Origin: Conchocele bisecta
Lineage: Eukaryota > Mollusca > Bivalvia > Lucinida > Thyasiridae
Direction: 5' to 3'
Assembly (NCBI GenBank): GCA_029237695.1
Contig: CM055271.1
Coordinates: forward strand, 37,320,462 to 37,384,461
DNA: 64,000 bases
How positions within the stretch are numbered: position 1 is the first letter of the stretch; the number at the start of each line of letters is the position of its first letter. The position numbers and the translations under genes are program-made. Positions 21,201 to 31,782 of the stretch are shown piece after piece. The notes under the pieces are model-generated. The model searched no databases. It was not told the origin of the DNA and saw nothing but the letters and a program-made list of their open reading frames with translations.

Positions 21201-24200
21201 ACATGACTTACAAGTTTCAAGGTGTTTCCTTATGTACATGTCGTGTATTTATGTAATGTGAACAAGATATACCATGTTCGCTTGAACATTGCCAAATATG
21301 ATTACATTTATGTTTAGTTTTTACAAATGGAAAAATCTTACAATAGCTATACAACTGTTCCTTTTGTCTATACCGCACAAAGGGGAGGACAATCTCCCGA
21401 AACTGAAACAGAAACACCATGTCACAATGCCACGTTACAATATGCTTACCACGTTTATTAAACATCTATTTAGTATTGTACATCATATTGCTACGGAGCC
21501 CCGTATGGGACATTGATTCTTTTTTATTAATTCGTTCCCACGAAATAACAATTAGTTCCCTCAATTTATTAATTCGTTCCAACGATATAACAATTCGTTC
21601 CCACGAATTAACAATTAGTTCCCACGAAATAACAATTCGTTGCCTCAAATTAAACAAATTCGTTCCCAACGAAAATTAAACAAATTTAGTTTGCCTCAAA
21701 TTGACAATTCGTTTCCACGAATTAACAATTCATTCCCACGATACCGTGGGAACGAATTGTTAATTCGATGGAACGAATTGCTATTTCGTGGGAAAGAATT
21801 GTCATTTCGTGAGAACGAATTAATAAAAAAGAATTCTACTTCACCTGTGGGGCTCCGTATATTGCATTGTATGTATATGAACAAGTATTGTATGTTTGCT
21901 CACGAGACAGTTGTCTAGATACAATAAACATTATTGTTACATGCATGTACAAAATCGCATAGCTCGTCTCAAATATGCATTGTGCTAATAGTGTCTTATT
22001 TCATGACACAACCGCATGAGCATATTAAATGCGTAACTCAAAACTACTACAACATACCAGATTCTGAATCATCGGAGTGCGCATTTGAATGCGCACGCGT
22101 ATTCGTTTGTAGGTGGCGCTTGCAGAGAAGGTTGGTTCCCCGCAGTACAAACTCCTCGCCCGTGTTGAGTTCGCGGCCGCACTGGGAACAACGGAAACAG
22201 CCGAGGTGGTAGACTTGGTCATGAGCGTAACGGACCCAGTCCTCCTGGTGCAGAGTCGTCTCGCACACGGCACACTTCGTACCGAACTGCCTGCAATCAT
22301 GCAACTTGTCAATGCACCCTCACATGGGCACAGGGCATCCCAGGTGTTTGAACTGATGCAATGATGGTCAGTTTGTTGGTGTCATATGGGTAATTTTGGT
22401 GAATTGTGGGTAGATTTTGGTGAACTTCGTTCGTTTTGGGTAATTTACATAGTTTTGTGCAACTACTAAATGCTCAATAATTACACACGACGGAAATCGT
22501 CAATTATCTACACATTCACCGTTCCGAACTTTCGGACCCCTTTTATACTATCAAAATACCTGTGTAAATGACCGTACATATCCGTGTAACTCGTGGGAGG
22601 TGACGTACATTGCGTGTTCGTAACAATGCACATAAACCACCACATATACCGAAATAACCCATAAAACACCGAAATATGAACCGTTCTTCATAAACTGGTG
22701 GTGGTGTTGGTGAACTCCGCGTCGGCGTAATCTGTTTCATGTCAAAAAATGCACCAGTTTCCTGACGAGATGCGAAACTGTTCAATTTAGAGCTATAGCA
22801 TAAACCGTTAAATGCATATTTCGGCTAGTAACCGCATATGCGCATCGCCGAATGCATGTATACATGTATGCAACTGAATTATGAGGGTGACTTGACAATT
22901 CACTGTATTACACGGGGACCCGTTTCACTAAACTCCGTACGACTAAAGTATTCGTAAGTGCAAAATTATGATGACAAAATTTTCTTGTAAACAATTATTG
23001 GATTTACATTTATTTAGCATAGGCTGCATATGCAGCCTATGATCAATAAATGTAAATCCATCAATTGAAATTTCCAGACGATCCTAAATTTGCACTTACG
23101 AACATTTGAGTCGTACGAAGTTTAGTGAAACGAGCACCTGATGTTGGCAACTCTTTACGTATCTGCAGTATACAGTGGACCCTCTTTAAACCGAACACCA
23201 AGAAAACACATTTTTCATGAGTTTCTTGGTCATTAATCTCGGGTGATAATGTCTGTTCGTGATCGCATAGCACGCAACTATGGCTCCGAATGATCAAATG
23301 CCTGGTTTACAGTGAAGCCTCTCTAAGCCGGACACCGTGGGGACCTCCCAGGGTGTCCGGTTTAGAGAGGTTTCTCCGTATGTGACAATGAAATGTGAAA
23401 CCATAATCGGCGTGTCTTTGCGTATCGGAGAGTGGATTGCGAGTGTGAATTGATACACTACTGCTAGCTTAGATAATCTCAACTCTACGGATTTCTTTTA
23501 CTATTTCATCTGTGTTTTATATTTTCTGTATCCGTGAGAGCTGAGACCCTTATAGTGTAAAATTGTATAACAGCCACATGAAAGTATACATACTTTGACA
23601 TTAGTTATCCTTTTATTCTAATTTGTGTAAACCAACTGTACAATCATCCTGTCAAAGTATTGGCCTATGAATGTTTATAACATTACTGTGAATTGTTCAA
23701 CTTCTCACTCGTCAGACTGTGTAGCAAAACGCCAGGACAGATTGGGCTGTTATTGCGACGTTTACACTGTAAGGGTCTCAGCTCTCACGGGTACAGAAAA
23801 TATAAAAGAAAGACGAAGTTGTAAAATACATCCGTAGAGCTGAGATTATCTAAGCTACACTACTGCCTACGCTAATCTTGCGAATATGTGTCTAGTTTCT
23901 ATATTTCAAAACACTATTATATTGTGGTTGAAATCCCATGGGCGTATTCAGGGGCGGACCCGGTGCGCCACCCCCCCCCCCCCCACTCCACCCCCCCCCC
24001 CCCTTAAAATTCGCCGAGTAAAGATTTCTTTACAAGTTACAAGGCACGTTTCATGCCAAGTGCCATGCATTCCATGCATTTTCCGCTCGCTCCGCTCGGT
24101 CGACTATTTTGCAATACTTGACTATATTATCGAACGAGCTTAGCTCGTTCGATAATATAGTCAAGTATTGCAAAATAGTTACGCCCCCCTAAACCGAAAT

Positions 24201-26997
24201 CTTGGATCCGCGCCTGAATCCAGCAACTTGATTTGCTGAGCCTGATGTTTAGAAACGTTGATAATCTGGGCAATACATGAGAGTACATTATGGGCTTGTT
24301 TGTTCTAATCACAAAACTGGAAATACGGTTTGAGGCATACACGTATGTAATTATTTGTCTGCGTGCGCGTGCGTATGTATGTATACGTACATGCCGTAAT
24401 GGAATTTACAGAAGACCTCAGATCCCCGGATGTAACACGTGGTGTGCGAGTCGAGAGTGCGCAGACACATACAGCACCGGAGGCAGGCCATGTGGTAGGG
24501 GGAGTGGCCAACATGCAGCATCCACCGGTCCTGTATCACCTGGCCACACCCACAACATGCCCCCTCATCGCCGTCGTACGAATCGTCGGTCTGGCATATA
24601 GAGGAACCAGTCGGCCAATAAATAATGTGACAGTAAACCAGTCCTGGTACAGCTTAGCAACAAGGAGTAAATTCTCAGGACAACTGCATTGATTGTTATT
24701 ATTATGACAGAGAGATAAATAAAATAGATGCTGCAGGAAAGGTATGTCTGTGCCAAACATTTCGTTATATTATTTGCATGCTCTGCACATGCAGGTTAAA
24801 TGTTCTGTGTGCGAGGGTGAAAGTAGACGGTTCCGTCAACAAAGATAACTCGTATGACCCCGTGTTTGGCATGGATCTAGAACCGGCTTACATGTAGGTC
24901 ACTGACTCCAGGAATGGAAATAACAAATTGATTTTGGCGCAGGTAGTTTGCGATTGTCATGTTTGTGTGAATGTGGGTATATGGGGAATCAATTGCCTGC
25001 CTGTTTCCTAGAGGGGCAGTATAAGAAGAGAAATAGTTGCGGGAGTTACTGCCCGCACCTAGCAGGGGAAATAACATGGCTATACCCACAAAACGCCCGT
25101 CTTCGCCCTGGTAGGACACCTCAGTCAGTCATTTAGAGGGGAAGTATAAGGAGGGACATAATTGCGGGAAGTAACTCTGAAAAACTCCTGAACTGGACGG
25201 GAGTTTTGCAGAGTTACTGCCCGCACCTAGAATGGGAAATGACATGGCCACGCCCACAAAACGCCCGTCTTCGCCCTGGTAGGACACCTCAGTCAGTCAT
25301 ATAGAGGGGAAGTATAAGGAGGGACATAGTTGCGGGAGGTAACGTACGGGAGTTTGGCAGAGATTACTGCTCGCAACTAAGAGCAACAATGACCCGTCCT
25401 GACTAAAACGTGGCTGTGACGAGAGCGAAGTAGTCGAGAACATCACCGACCCAATCAAGATGGGTCGTGATTACTGCTATTTGTTTATTGGGATTTTATA
25501 TTTTTCAATAAAACTGAAAATATACAGCATCTAACTGTATGAACACTTGGATTGAACACTAGTTTACATTTACAAACATACACCAGCATTATATTGTTGA
25601 TTTCAATACAATTTATTAGTCAAATATTTCTCAGATATTCATGAATGTTGTCAATAAAAATGATTTCTTTTTAATTATTATAAACAATAACAAGAAACGT
25701 GGCAAAGCCACGAAGGCCATGTTTTTTCCAAGCATAGACACTTGGATAACATAATTATACCCACTGTTTGTAGACTAGATGGCCGTGGCCTGCATGTCGC
25801 GCCTTGGGGCGAGGCATGGACACTACAAAAATAGATACAATAGATGGAAAAACTTTAACGAAAACAATTTAACCGGACACGGACGGAAGGACGGAAGGAC
25901 GGACGTATGCCAAAATGCCGACGATATCGCACTTTCCGCAAGCGGGTGCGACAATGATGATAAACACCCATGTGAAGTATCAAGGTAATGGGTGAAGCAG
26001 TTGCAGACATATAGTACACGAAAAAACTTTAACAAAAAAATTCAAAGTAATTTGACCTTGACATTGGGAACAGGGGCCGCACGGTTGGGGGGTAGAATGA
26101 AAATATGGATGATGATAAACACCCATGTGAAGTTTCAAGGTAATGGGCGAAGCAGTTGCAGAGATATAGTATAACGAAAAAGTTTTAACCAAAATATTTA
26201 ACCAGACGTACGTTAAAAAGTTAACGTTGAAAATGGCTAAGTCAATTACGTAGAAATAATAGGTGAAGGTAAAAAAATGGTCACATGTTGGATAGTTGTA
26301 TGTGGTAGGCACCCCTTGGTTATGAAGCTGTGAAAATAAGTTTGGGTGGTCCTAAGGTGGATACCCAAAGGAAATGGACTTAAACACGGAAAACTTTAAC
26401 ATTGTTAAAACGCGAAAACTTAAAACATTACATTGAAAATTGGCTAAGTCGACTGCGCGGAAAAAATGGGTCAAGTTAAAAAAAAAAACATATTGGATAG
26501 TGATATGTGGTGGGCACCCCTTGATTATGAAGCTGTGAAAGTTTGGTGGTCCTAGGTGGTACAGTACCAAAGAAATGGACTTAAACACGAAAACTTAACA
26601 TTGTAAACGCGAAAAGTTAACATTGAAAATGGCTAAGTCGACTACGCGGAAAAAATGGGTCAAGTTAAAGAAAAAGTAACATGTTGGATAGTGATATGTG
26701 GTGGGCACCCCTTGATTATGAAGCTGTGAAACACTAGAATGTATCATGAAGCGCGAACACGTCTGATTTACAGTGGAACATCTCCAAACCGGACCTCCCA
26801 TGGTGTCCGGTTGCATCTCCAAACCGGACCTCCCAGGGTGTCCGGTTTGGAGAGGATACATTGCAGTAAGGGCATGCATATTCAATGTATAATACCTTGA
26901 CGGAGGCGGGGTCGGAGTATGGGGACGATACCGGTTCTTCCTCCACGGATTCCCCGGGCGAGTTGACGAAGTTGATGATGTGCCGAAAGTCCATCAT
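18181..26997 (-). CDS. Lhx6/8: LIM-homeodomain transcription factor, LHX6/LHX8/Arrowhead type (whole gene, 5 exons)
   Basis: The model joins 26997-26896, 24590-24391, 22290-22058, 21094-20919 and 18294-18181 on the minus strand, giving 274 residues. Seen: two LIM domains (residues 46-98 and 107-160) with all eight zinc ligands each, then a homeodomain at about 192-251 with F8, L16, F20, W48, F49, N51 and R53. All junctions are GT/AG and phases agree (0, 2, 1, 0). Family knowledge: LIM-homeodomain proteins are nuclear DNA-binding factors that pair with LDB cofactors through the LIM domains and specify neuron and other cell types. The linker FGTKC, the DWVRYA stretch and NTGEEF favour LHX6/8/Awh over LHX3/4. 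The homeodomain is fairly divergent, so the exact orthology group is inference. Introns carry many MITEs. The 3' end is uncertain because the stop lies inside a MITE. Confidence 0.9.
18325..18547. mobile_element. Family B MITE, left end truncated
   Basis: It carries the core CAGCCATTTTGGCTGTG and the right end TTGGTGAAATAGGCTA, followed by CAG. It lies in intron 4 of the LIM-homeobox gene. Confidence 0.75.
19290..20700 (-). mobile_element. SINE family C copy containing a 1.16-kb foldback
   Basis: Family C begins GTTTATTGGTGTTTAACGG, breaks off at GAGGGCAAAAC and resumes at GGCAAAACCAGGTCTCC. It sits in intron 4 of the LIM-homeobox gene, on the same strand as the gene. Confidence 0.75.
19461..20617. 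mobile_element. hAT-like foldback element (1157 bases) with 8-bp target duplication
   Basis: The ends are CACAGGTGGAAG and CTTCCACCTGTG. The direct repeat GGCAAAAC flanks it (19453-19460 and 20618-20625). The two arms, each of roughly 540 bases, are inverted copies, for example CGGAGGCCGTCCGG and CCGGACGGCCTCCG. No transposase frame is present. Short relatives lie at 34524, 36422 and 57686. Confidence 0.85.
20835..20908. mobile_element. Family D MITE fragment next to the homeobox exon donor
   Basis: GGCAATGCCAACTCGCAATC followed by AATTTGATTGTCTAAGCG is half of a family D core. It ends about 10 bases from the exon 4 donor. Confidence 0.65.
20919..21094 (-). CDS. Lhx6/8: LIM-homeobox gene exon 4 (homeodomain helices 1-2 and start of helix 3)
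   Basis: The exon encodes an acidic linker and then the first 46 positions of the homeodomain. The N-terminal arm is KKTRARSSFT, with F8 at residue 199, L16 at 207 and F20 at 211; it ends SRKVVQ. The acceptor is CTTACAG and the donor is GTGCAG before GTAGAC, in phase 0. A break between homeodomain codons 46 and 47 is a well-known intron site in several homeobox classes. A fragment of MITE family D begins about 10 bases into the intron, very close to the donor. Confidence 0.93.
21493..21858. mobile_element. Foldback element built of ATTCGTTCCCACGAA repeats
   Basis: The ends ACGGAGCCCC and GGGGCTCCGT are flanked by ATATTGCT and ATATTGCA, an 8-bp duplication with one mismatch. The interior repeats CGTTCCCACGAA-type words, then their complement. 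It is in intron 3 of the LIM-homeobox gene. Confidence 0.75.
22058..22290 (-). CDS. Lhx6/8: LIM-homeobox gene exon 3 (LIM domain 2)
   Basis: The exon opens with QFGTKCAVC, the inter-LIM linker and first zinc pair. It continues through DWVRYA, YHLGCFRCSQC and NTGEEF to LLCKRH. Ligands C107, C110, H129, C132, C135, C138, C157 and H160 are all present. The acceptor is GATTGCAG and completes the codon split from exon 2. The donor is TCTG before GTATGT, in phase 1. After LIM2 comes a histidine-, asparagine- and serine-rich linker leading to the homeodomain exon. Confidence 0.92.
22914..23137. mobile_element. Family A palindromic MITE
   Basis: The palindrome around GCATATGCAGCC has degraded ends (GGGGACCCGTTTCAC and GTGAAACGAGCACC). 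It lies in intron 2 of the LIM-homeobox gene. Confidence 0.75.
23170..23385. mobile_element. Two family K mini-MITEs
   Basis: One unit begins CAGTGGACCCTCTTTAAACC and another is a compact palindrome around GGACCTCCCAGGGTGTCC. Both are in intron 2 of the LIM-homeobox gene. Confidence 0.65.
23949..24205. mobile_element. Nested element in a family D copy, with C-run and palindrome
   Basis: The ends CAGGGGCGGACCC and GGATCCGCGCCTG are inverted and interrupt a family D unit. Inside are the C-rich tract at 23969-24003 and a palindrome at about 24105-24180 with core CGAACGAGCTTAGCTCGTTCG split by symmetry. Confidence 0.6.
23969..24003 (-). repeat. G-run, potential G-quadruplex in the transcribed strand sense
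   Basis: Two runs of about 14 C separated by ACTCCA read as long G-runs in the sense of the LIM-homeobox transcript, within intron 2. Such tracts can fold into quadruplexes and are also prone to length error in assemblies. Confidence 0.6.
24391..24590 (-). CDS. Lhx6/8: LIM-homeobox gene exon 2 (LIM domain 1)
   Basis: The exon carries the complete first LIM domain. Its ligands in the model are C46, C49, H67, C70, C73, C76, C95 and H98, in the order C-x2-C-x17-H-x2-C-x2-C-x2-C-x18-C-x2-H. The segment TCYIRGSEVFCKFHY resembles the end of LIM1 in LHX6/8. The acceptor is ATGCCAG before ACCGAC, in phase 0, and the donor is GGCAT before GTACGT, in phase 2. LIM domains bind two zinc ions and mediate protein contacts, typically with LDB/Chip. 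Confidence 0.9.
25010..25380. repeat. Tandem duplication, about 176-base unit
   Basis: The words AACGCCCGTCTTCGCCCTGG, CACCTCAGTCAGTCAT and GAGGGGAAGTATAAG recur at about 176-base spacing, two to three times. It is in intron 1 of the LIM-homeobox gene. Confidence 0.75.
25770..26745. repeat. Dispersed element with 3 tandem units
   Basis: A head with GATGGCCGTGGCCTGCATGT leads into ACACCCATGTGAAGT repeats and then three units carrying GGCTAAGTCGACT and GTGGGCACCCCTTG. An inverted partial copy lies at 38380-38660. It is in intron 1 of the LIM-homeobox gene. Confidence 0.65.
26770..26860. mobile_element. Family K mini-MITE close to LIM-homeobox exon 1
   Basis: CAGTGGAACATCTCCAAACC and the mate GGTTTGGAGAGG flank a duplicated CGGACCTCCCA block. 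It lies about 40 bases from the exon 1 donor. Confidence 0.65.
26896..26997 (-). CDS. Lhx6/8: LIM-homeobox gene exon 1 (start codon, acidic N-terminus)
   Basis: This exon encodes 34 residues beginning MMDFRHIINF and containing a serine- and glutamate-rich stretch. The donor is AAG followed by GTATTA, in phase 0. An in-frame TAG lies three codons upstream of the first ATG, which fixes this start unless that TAG is itself a splice acceptor (TTAG before ACTGGTATG), in which case the ATG still opens the frame. There is no domain here; a short unstructured leader before LIM1 is usual for the family. A second ATG follows directly, so initiation may use either. Confidence 0.75.
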
Positions 26998-27234
26998 ACC
27001 AGTCTAACGGGTCAATTATTGCCAATTATCGCCGCCTACCTTTTATAAAATGACATCGATTCACTGTAAAAGTTATTCCAAATCAACTTGTGATATATGT
27101 ACGTGTTATTCCACAGGTCAATCAATATACACCATCACCAAACATACGAGGTTTGAACTGTCTAATTAATCCTTGATCAGTTAGTTCTTGATCAATTAGT
27201 TCTTGATCAATTAGTCCTTGATTAATTAACTGCG

Positions 27235-27400
27235 TAGCTGATGTACACGACTGCCTGCGTTAACCATACCCAGATTATCAAAGTTTCTGAACACCTTTTG
27301 ACAATGCCAACTCGCAATCACGCAGCTTGATTGTCTGAGCCTGAGCTGTAGCACAGCTGAGGCTCAGACAATCGAGCTGCCTGATTCGAAGCACACTTAT
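27235..27400. mobile_element. Family D MITE, half copy
   Basis: TGTACACGACTGCCTGCGTT leads to the hairpin GAGCCTGAGCTGTAGCACAG and its mate, and then stops. Confidence 0.65.
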
Positions 27401-27868
27401 CATGCGTTTTGAAGAAAGAAATTGATTTTAAAATGAAGAAATTGAATTTGAAATAAAGAAATTAACAGATATCGGTAGGACTAGTGCAGGCGCTTGTGTT
27501 TTACACGATTAAACAATCCAATCACGGCGTCAGAGAACGGCCATCCGGTTCGATGGCGGGTAAGAATGAGATTCCCAAAATTAAGACACGTACACAGTAA
27601 TCCCTTGTATGACACAACCCTTACAATGCGTAGATACGATGATTGCATTTCGTGAGAGTACAGTATTCGTGGGGAGCTGTATTCCGTCACCGGTGACATG
27701 TTTTCACTAGACGTCAGTGACAGCGCGTGCACTTGTCACATGTCATCGAGCGGCGGACAGATTTAATGACAACGCACTCACGCATGCACTATATATGTCA
27801 AGTGTTTTCAATCTTAGCATCGAGTGTCACGAGAAAAGTGGATTTAAGTCGAATATTCGGAGGTATCT
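27400..27868. other. Upstream flank of the LIM-homeobox gene, no feature seen
   Basis: The sequence is moderately GC-rich with no matched repeat or exon. It lies 0.4-0.9 kb upstream of the first ATG, so promoter elements could be here, but I cannot point to one. Confidence 0.3.
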
Positions 27869-27869
27869 G

Positions 27870-28075
27870 CGGTTGAGCCTCTCTAAACCGGACACCCTGG
27901 GAGGTCCCCAGGGTGTCCGATTTAGAGAGGTTCGACTGTAATTAAGCACACCGGGATCAAAGTTTATGATTTTCAATCATGAACAGACGCGACAATGAAA
28001 CAAGTTACAGTGAAACCCATCTGAATTAAACACAATGTGGTCCCGATATTGTCCGGTTTAGCAAGGTTTCTCTAT
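27870..28075. mobile_element. Two family K mini-MITEs
   Basis: The first (27870-27940) is an intact palindrome around GGGAGGTCCCCAGGGTGTCC. The second (28008-28075) is degraded. Confidence 0.65.
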
Positions 28076-28134
28076 GCTCGTGTTACGTTCACGACAGTAC
28101 ACAATGTATATGTAATGTGACTATCATTTGTACT

Positions 28135-28480
28135 ATACACTACCGCCTGCGCTAGTCTTGCCAATACGTGTCAATTTCGTTATTGCACAATACTTGAATA
28201 TCGTGTTTGTAATCAAGCAGCTTGATTGGCTGAGCCTGAACTGTGCCACAGTTCAGGCTCAGGCAATCAAGCTGCTTGATTGCGAGTTACATGTAGTTTA
28301 AGTTGCCACTTGAATATCATGTTTCAAATCAAGCAGCTTGATTGGCTGAGCCTGAGCTGTGCTACAGCTCAGGCTCAGACAATCAAGCCGCTTGACTGCG
28401 AGTTAGTTTAAGTTGCCAATATATGTTCAGAAACTTCGATAATCTGGGCAAGATTAACGCAGGCGTTCGTGTACAACCGT
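28135..28480. mobile_element. Family D MITE with duplicated core
   Basis: The ends CACTACCGCCTGCGCTAGTC and AACGCAGGCGTTCGTGTA enclose two tandem copies of the AATCAAGCAGCTTGATTGGC hairpin. Confidence 0.75.
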
Positions 28481-28517
28481 TAGTACTCGCAGTTCCCGGT
28501 ACTAGGAGGCGCACAGC

Positions 28518-28606
28518 TAGATCACGGTTCGTCCGCATGTACGAGGAGATAATCCGCGAGCTTTAGCGAGTGGATTATCGACCGTACATGCGGACGAACG
28601 TGATCT
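28518..28606. repeat. 89-base palindrome
   Basis: TAGATCACGGTTCGTCCGCA and TGCGGACGAACGTGATCTA are the arms; the loop contains GCGAGCTTTAGCGAG. Confidence 0.8.
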
Positions 28607-29126
28607 AACTGTGCTATCACATTCTCATGTCCATACATTACCCACGTGATGTGTGAATGCAGAAACAAAACTCGAAAATGTATCAAAGATGTGTTTATTG
28701 TACCAAGCCTCCCCAACCAAACAGAATACATGTAAAAAAAACTAACATGACGCTTATAATATTTATTGAGTCATACTTAAGCGTTAAACATAGTATATAA
28801 CATGTATAAACCAACATGTTTTAGCCATTTCGTACTTGCGAACTATTGTGTGCGAAAAGCGACCATACCGCAGACCATAGTTGCAAACATGTCTAGAACC
28901 GTGGAATAATCTGCTGTGCACGTGATACAATTGTGACTAAAAGCCAGCGAACAGCGACTAGCTTAGAAAATACACGTAGGATGAACTATAAAACAGGTGT
29001 TGTACACATAAACAGTGTAGCTACCGATCAGCCTGCGCATCGGTGCAATTTGATCAGCGCCTGCACTGTTCGCCGTAATTTAAAATGCTATTAGCGACCC
29101 GTTAACTTCTTTACCTGTGTCCTGTT

Positions 29127-29227
29127 GCTCAAAACCTCTGTTAGCGTAACAGACTGTTAACTCCTTAGCATTGCTAAGGATTTAACAGTCTGTTAAGCTA
29201 ACAGAAGCTTTGAGCAACCGGGCCCAG
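29127..29227. repeat. About 100-base palindrome
   Basis: CTGTTGCTCAAAACCTCTGT and ACAGAAGCTTTGAGCAACCG are the arms, with AACAGACTGTTAA and its complement inside. Confidence 0.75.
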
Positions 29228-29399
29228 GTTAGCTATAGTCTATAGGTTGTCAGCAGTTACACTGGTCATACATTCAATAAGCTACATTTCGTCCTGATGT
29301 GTCGCGTTTACTATCAACAAGGAAATGATGGACCTTTCCAAAACGTCATTTTTGGAAATGCCTACCATTTCCTGGTTTACAGTATCTCGTAATTGGCGG

Positions 29400-29620
29400 G
29401 CGCGGAGGGAGGGCGGATGATGTGCGATTTTGCATGGACAATATTTACAGAAACAGTTATATTTTAGATGACGTCGAATATTGACGACATTTTCATAGCA
29501 AACGTTCTCTGAACGTTTCGTTAACTTGCTATGTCATTTGCGGAAAATATAGTAAATTTTGTAAATAATTTCCTACGGTATCGCACATCTTTTTAATGTA
29601 TGTGCAAAATTGCATGGATG
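29400..29620. repeat. Family P fragment
   Basis: GTGCGATTTTGCATGGACAA, ATTTTCATAGCAAACG and TTTGCGGAAAATA match the repeats at 55420-55560 and 55690-55890. Confidence 0.55.
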
Positions 29621-29684
29621 GTCTCAGATTAGAAGCTATACTGGTCAAACTCTGAATACGCCCCTTTACTGGTGGAAGGTCAGG

Positions 29685-29945
29685 CCATGACCCGTATATG
29701 TGGCTGTGACTGGAGAAATGGGGCTTATGGGATTTGTGACCAGTGTAGCTCATGATCAAATAGCAAACTCGTGTAGCCTGATAACGATATATCTTGCTTG
29801 TTAGAAGCATACCGGGTGTTTCACTGTTGGAATGACGAACAGTGCAGATCCTGATCAGACTGTGCGGATGCACAGTCTGATCTGGATCTACACTGGTCGC
29901 AAATCCCATAAGCACCATTTCTCCAATCAAACAGCCACATACATG
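29685..29945. mobile_element. Family T foldback element, complete
   Basis: TGGCTGTGACTGGAGAAATG at the left pairs with CATTTCTCCAATCAAACAGC at the right. Internal pairs include GATCAGACTGTGCGGATG and TGCACAGTCTGATC. Confidence 0.75.
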
Positions 29946-30374
29946 TATACTTATAAAACTCTTCTCTTTTTTTTTACTTGTAAACCTTGCTTATCATTGT
30001 CTCCATATTCACAATCGAAATCACGTAGTTTGATTGACCGAGGCTGAGCATAGCAGCTCAGGCTCGGCCAATCAACCATTATGATCCCGTGTATGAGTAA
30101 ATGCTCAGAACGTTCTACAAACACAGACCATGATCTCCCTACTCATTAGTAGAATGGGCAACAGAAGTCGCCCAAATGTTGACGGGCATTGTAGACTCTG
30201 ATCTATGGTGGCTAATGTCGGACAATTCGTATCGTCGCCACATATAAACCTGCATTTAGAACAGTATGTGTCATGTCTTCGTTTCTACACACTGTGTTGA
30301 GATGAGGATTAATAACCTTCGCGTTGGTTCCTTGGTTTCCATACGCATAGAAGAATATTAACATTTTGAAACAC

Positions 30375-30620
30375 GCCATGGGATTTTGTACCTTCGGACA
30401 TCTGCGAAATTTCATGAAATACATTTACAAAATCTTCAATATTTTCCGTAAATGGCGTCAAAAGTTGACACAATTTTCAGAGTACATGCGGAATGATATT
30501 CCGCATGTACTCTGCAAATTTTTACAACTTCTGACTTAATTTATGATAAATATTGTAAATTTTGTAAACGTATTTAATGAAATTACGGAGATGTCTGAAG
30601 GTACACATGTTTTCAGTACA
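30375..30620. repeat. Family P foldback, complete
   Basis: GGTACAAAATC-type ends and the central hairpin AGAGTACATGCGGAATG/CATTCCGCATGTACTCT are clear on both sides. A diverged copy is at 44828-45045. Confidence 0.7.
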
Positions 30621-30782
30621 ACGTATCCGGTGATTACTTCAGCAAAACCCTGTATATGCTGCCTGTGTGCGCTATTTGATCAGGAGCTATGTGATCCAAA
30701 TGGGATATGAACTATGATGTGTTCCATTGCCGATCATTTGTGATTCATTTTCTGGCTGTCACGCAGGTCATATTCTGGTTAA

Positions 30783-31376
30783 AGGTACATGCCCACTCAG
30801 TGAGCACAAACTGTTATTTATGGGAATTAAATAAATGTAAGTGTACAATTGTGTCACTATTCCACAAATTCTAAAAATTACGAGTGCCCGCTATGCAGAT
30901 AGTATCATGTAGTGGTATTTATTTTACTGATAGTGACGCGCGGTAGTATCAGCCTATTTTCATATGCAAATGAGGCATGATATTTGTTAATTATTTACAA
31001 TAAATGAATGCGTAATCTGAAGAAAAAAAATATTTTTAGACAGATATTAAAGTATGATCATTGGACATCAAAAATAAATACAGATAATGAATAGTAATGT
31101 CCGTTAACATTTTAAGGAAACACGGTTATCGCCCCTGATAGCAGTGTGAAAAGTTACGTCTGATATAAAATGTATAATAATGCGAATCAGTACGTGGGGT
31201 AATGGTGAATGAATGTTGATTTTACCAGAAAATGTCTCGGATGATGTATCCGATATACATAACATGTTGTGCCTAATGAGTAGGCATGTACCTTTAACAT
31301 CGATCATTGGCATCGATGAAGTACATAGCACTAGGACACTACCGCTTGCGTTACTCTACTGAGTGGGCATGTACCT
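30783..31376. mobile_element. TTAA-flanked MITE (Kolobok- or piggyBac-type)
   Basis: The terminal inverted repeats AGGTACATGCCCACTCAG and CTGAGTGGGCATGTACCT are each flanked by TTAA. A third end-like word, AGGCATGTACCTTTAA, lies inside near 31283. The AGG start fits Kolobok better than piggyBac, which usually starts CC. No coding sequence is visible. Confidence 0.75.
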
Positions 31377-31441
31377 TTAAAGAATACACACAATGTACTA
31401 TAATGGCAATACACATTTACATGTATTCAATCGTAGATCAG

Positions 31442-31782
31442 TAGCCGATTTCACCAACATTGCAAAGTATACTTTTCTATCAAAGTATACGTTGAGGGAG
31501 TAATCATTTATTTTTCCCGAAATGCATTATTTCATATACTACTAACGACTGCATAATTATATTTGATGATTAAAAGTATGCAGAATTATCATACTTAATT
31601 TATTACATTATCACAGCCAAAATGGCTGTGATAATGTAATAAATTCAGTATGTTTTGGCTGTGATAATGTAATAAATTCAGTATAATAAAAATTAATAAA
31701 TTGATCCTAAAATTGAAAATGTCTCCCTCAAAGTGTACTTTGTTAGAAAAGTATACTTTTGCAATGTTGGTGAAATAGGCTA
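31442..31782. mobile_element. Family B MITE with a duplicated core
   Basis: TAGCCGATTTCACCAAC and GTTGGTGAAATAGGCTA end the element, and CAG flanks both sides. The segment GGCTGTGATAATGTAATAAA is present twice. Confidence 0.85.

Noticed and set aside
29529..29930. 133-codon minus-strand frame
   Set aside because: It is again family T and P repeat sequence read through; the same peptide words recur at 55791 and 43615.
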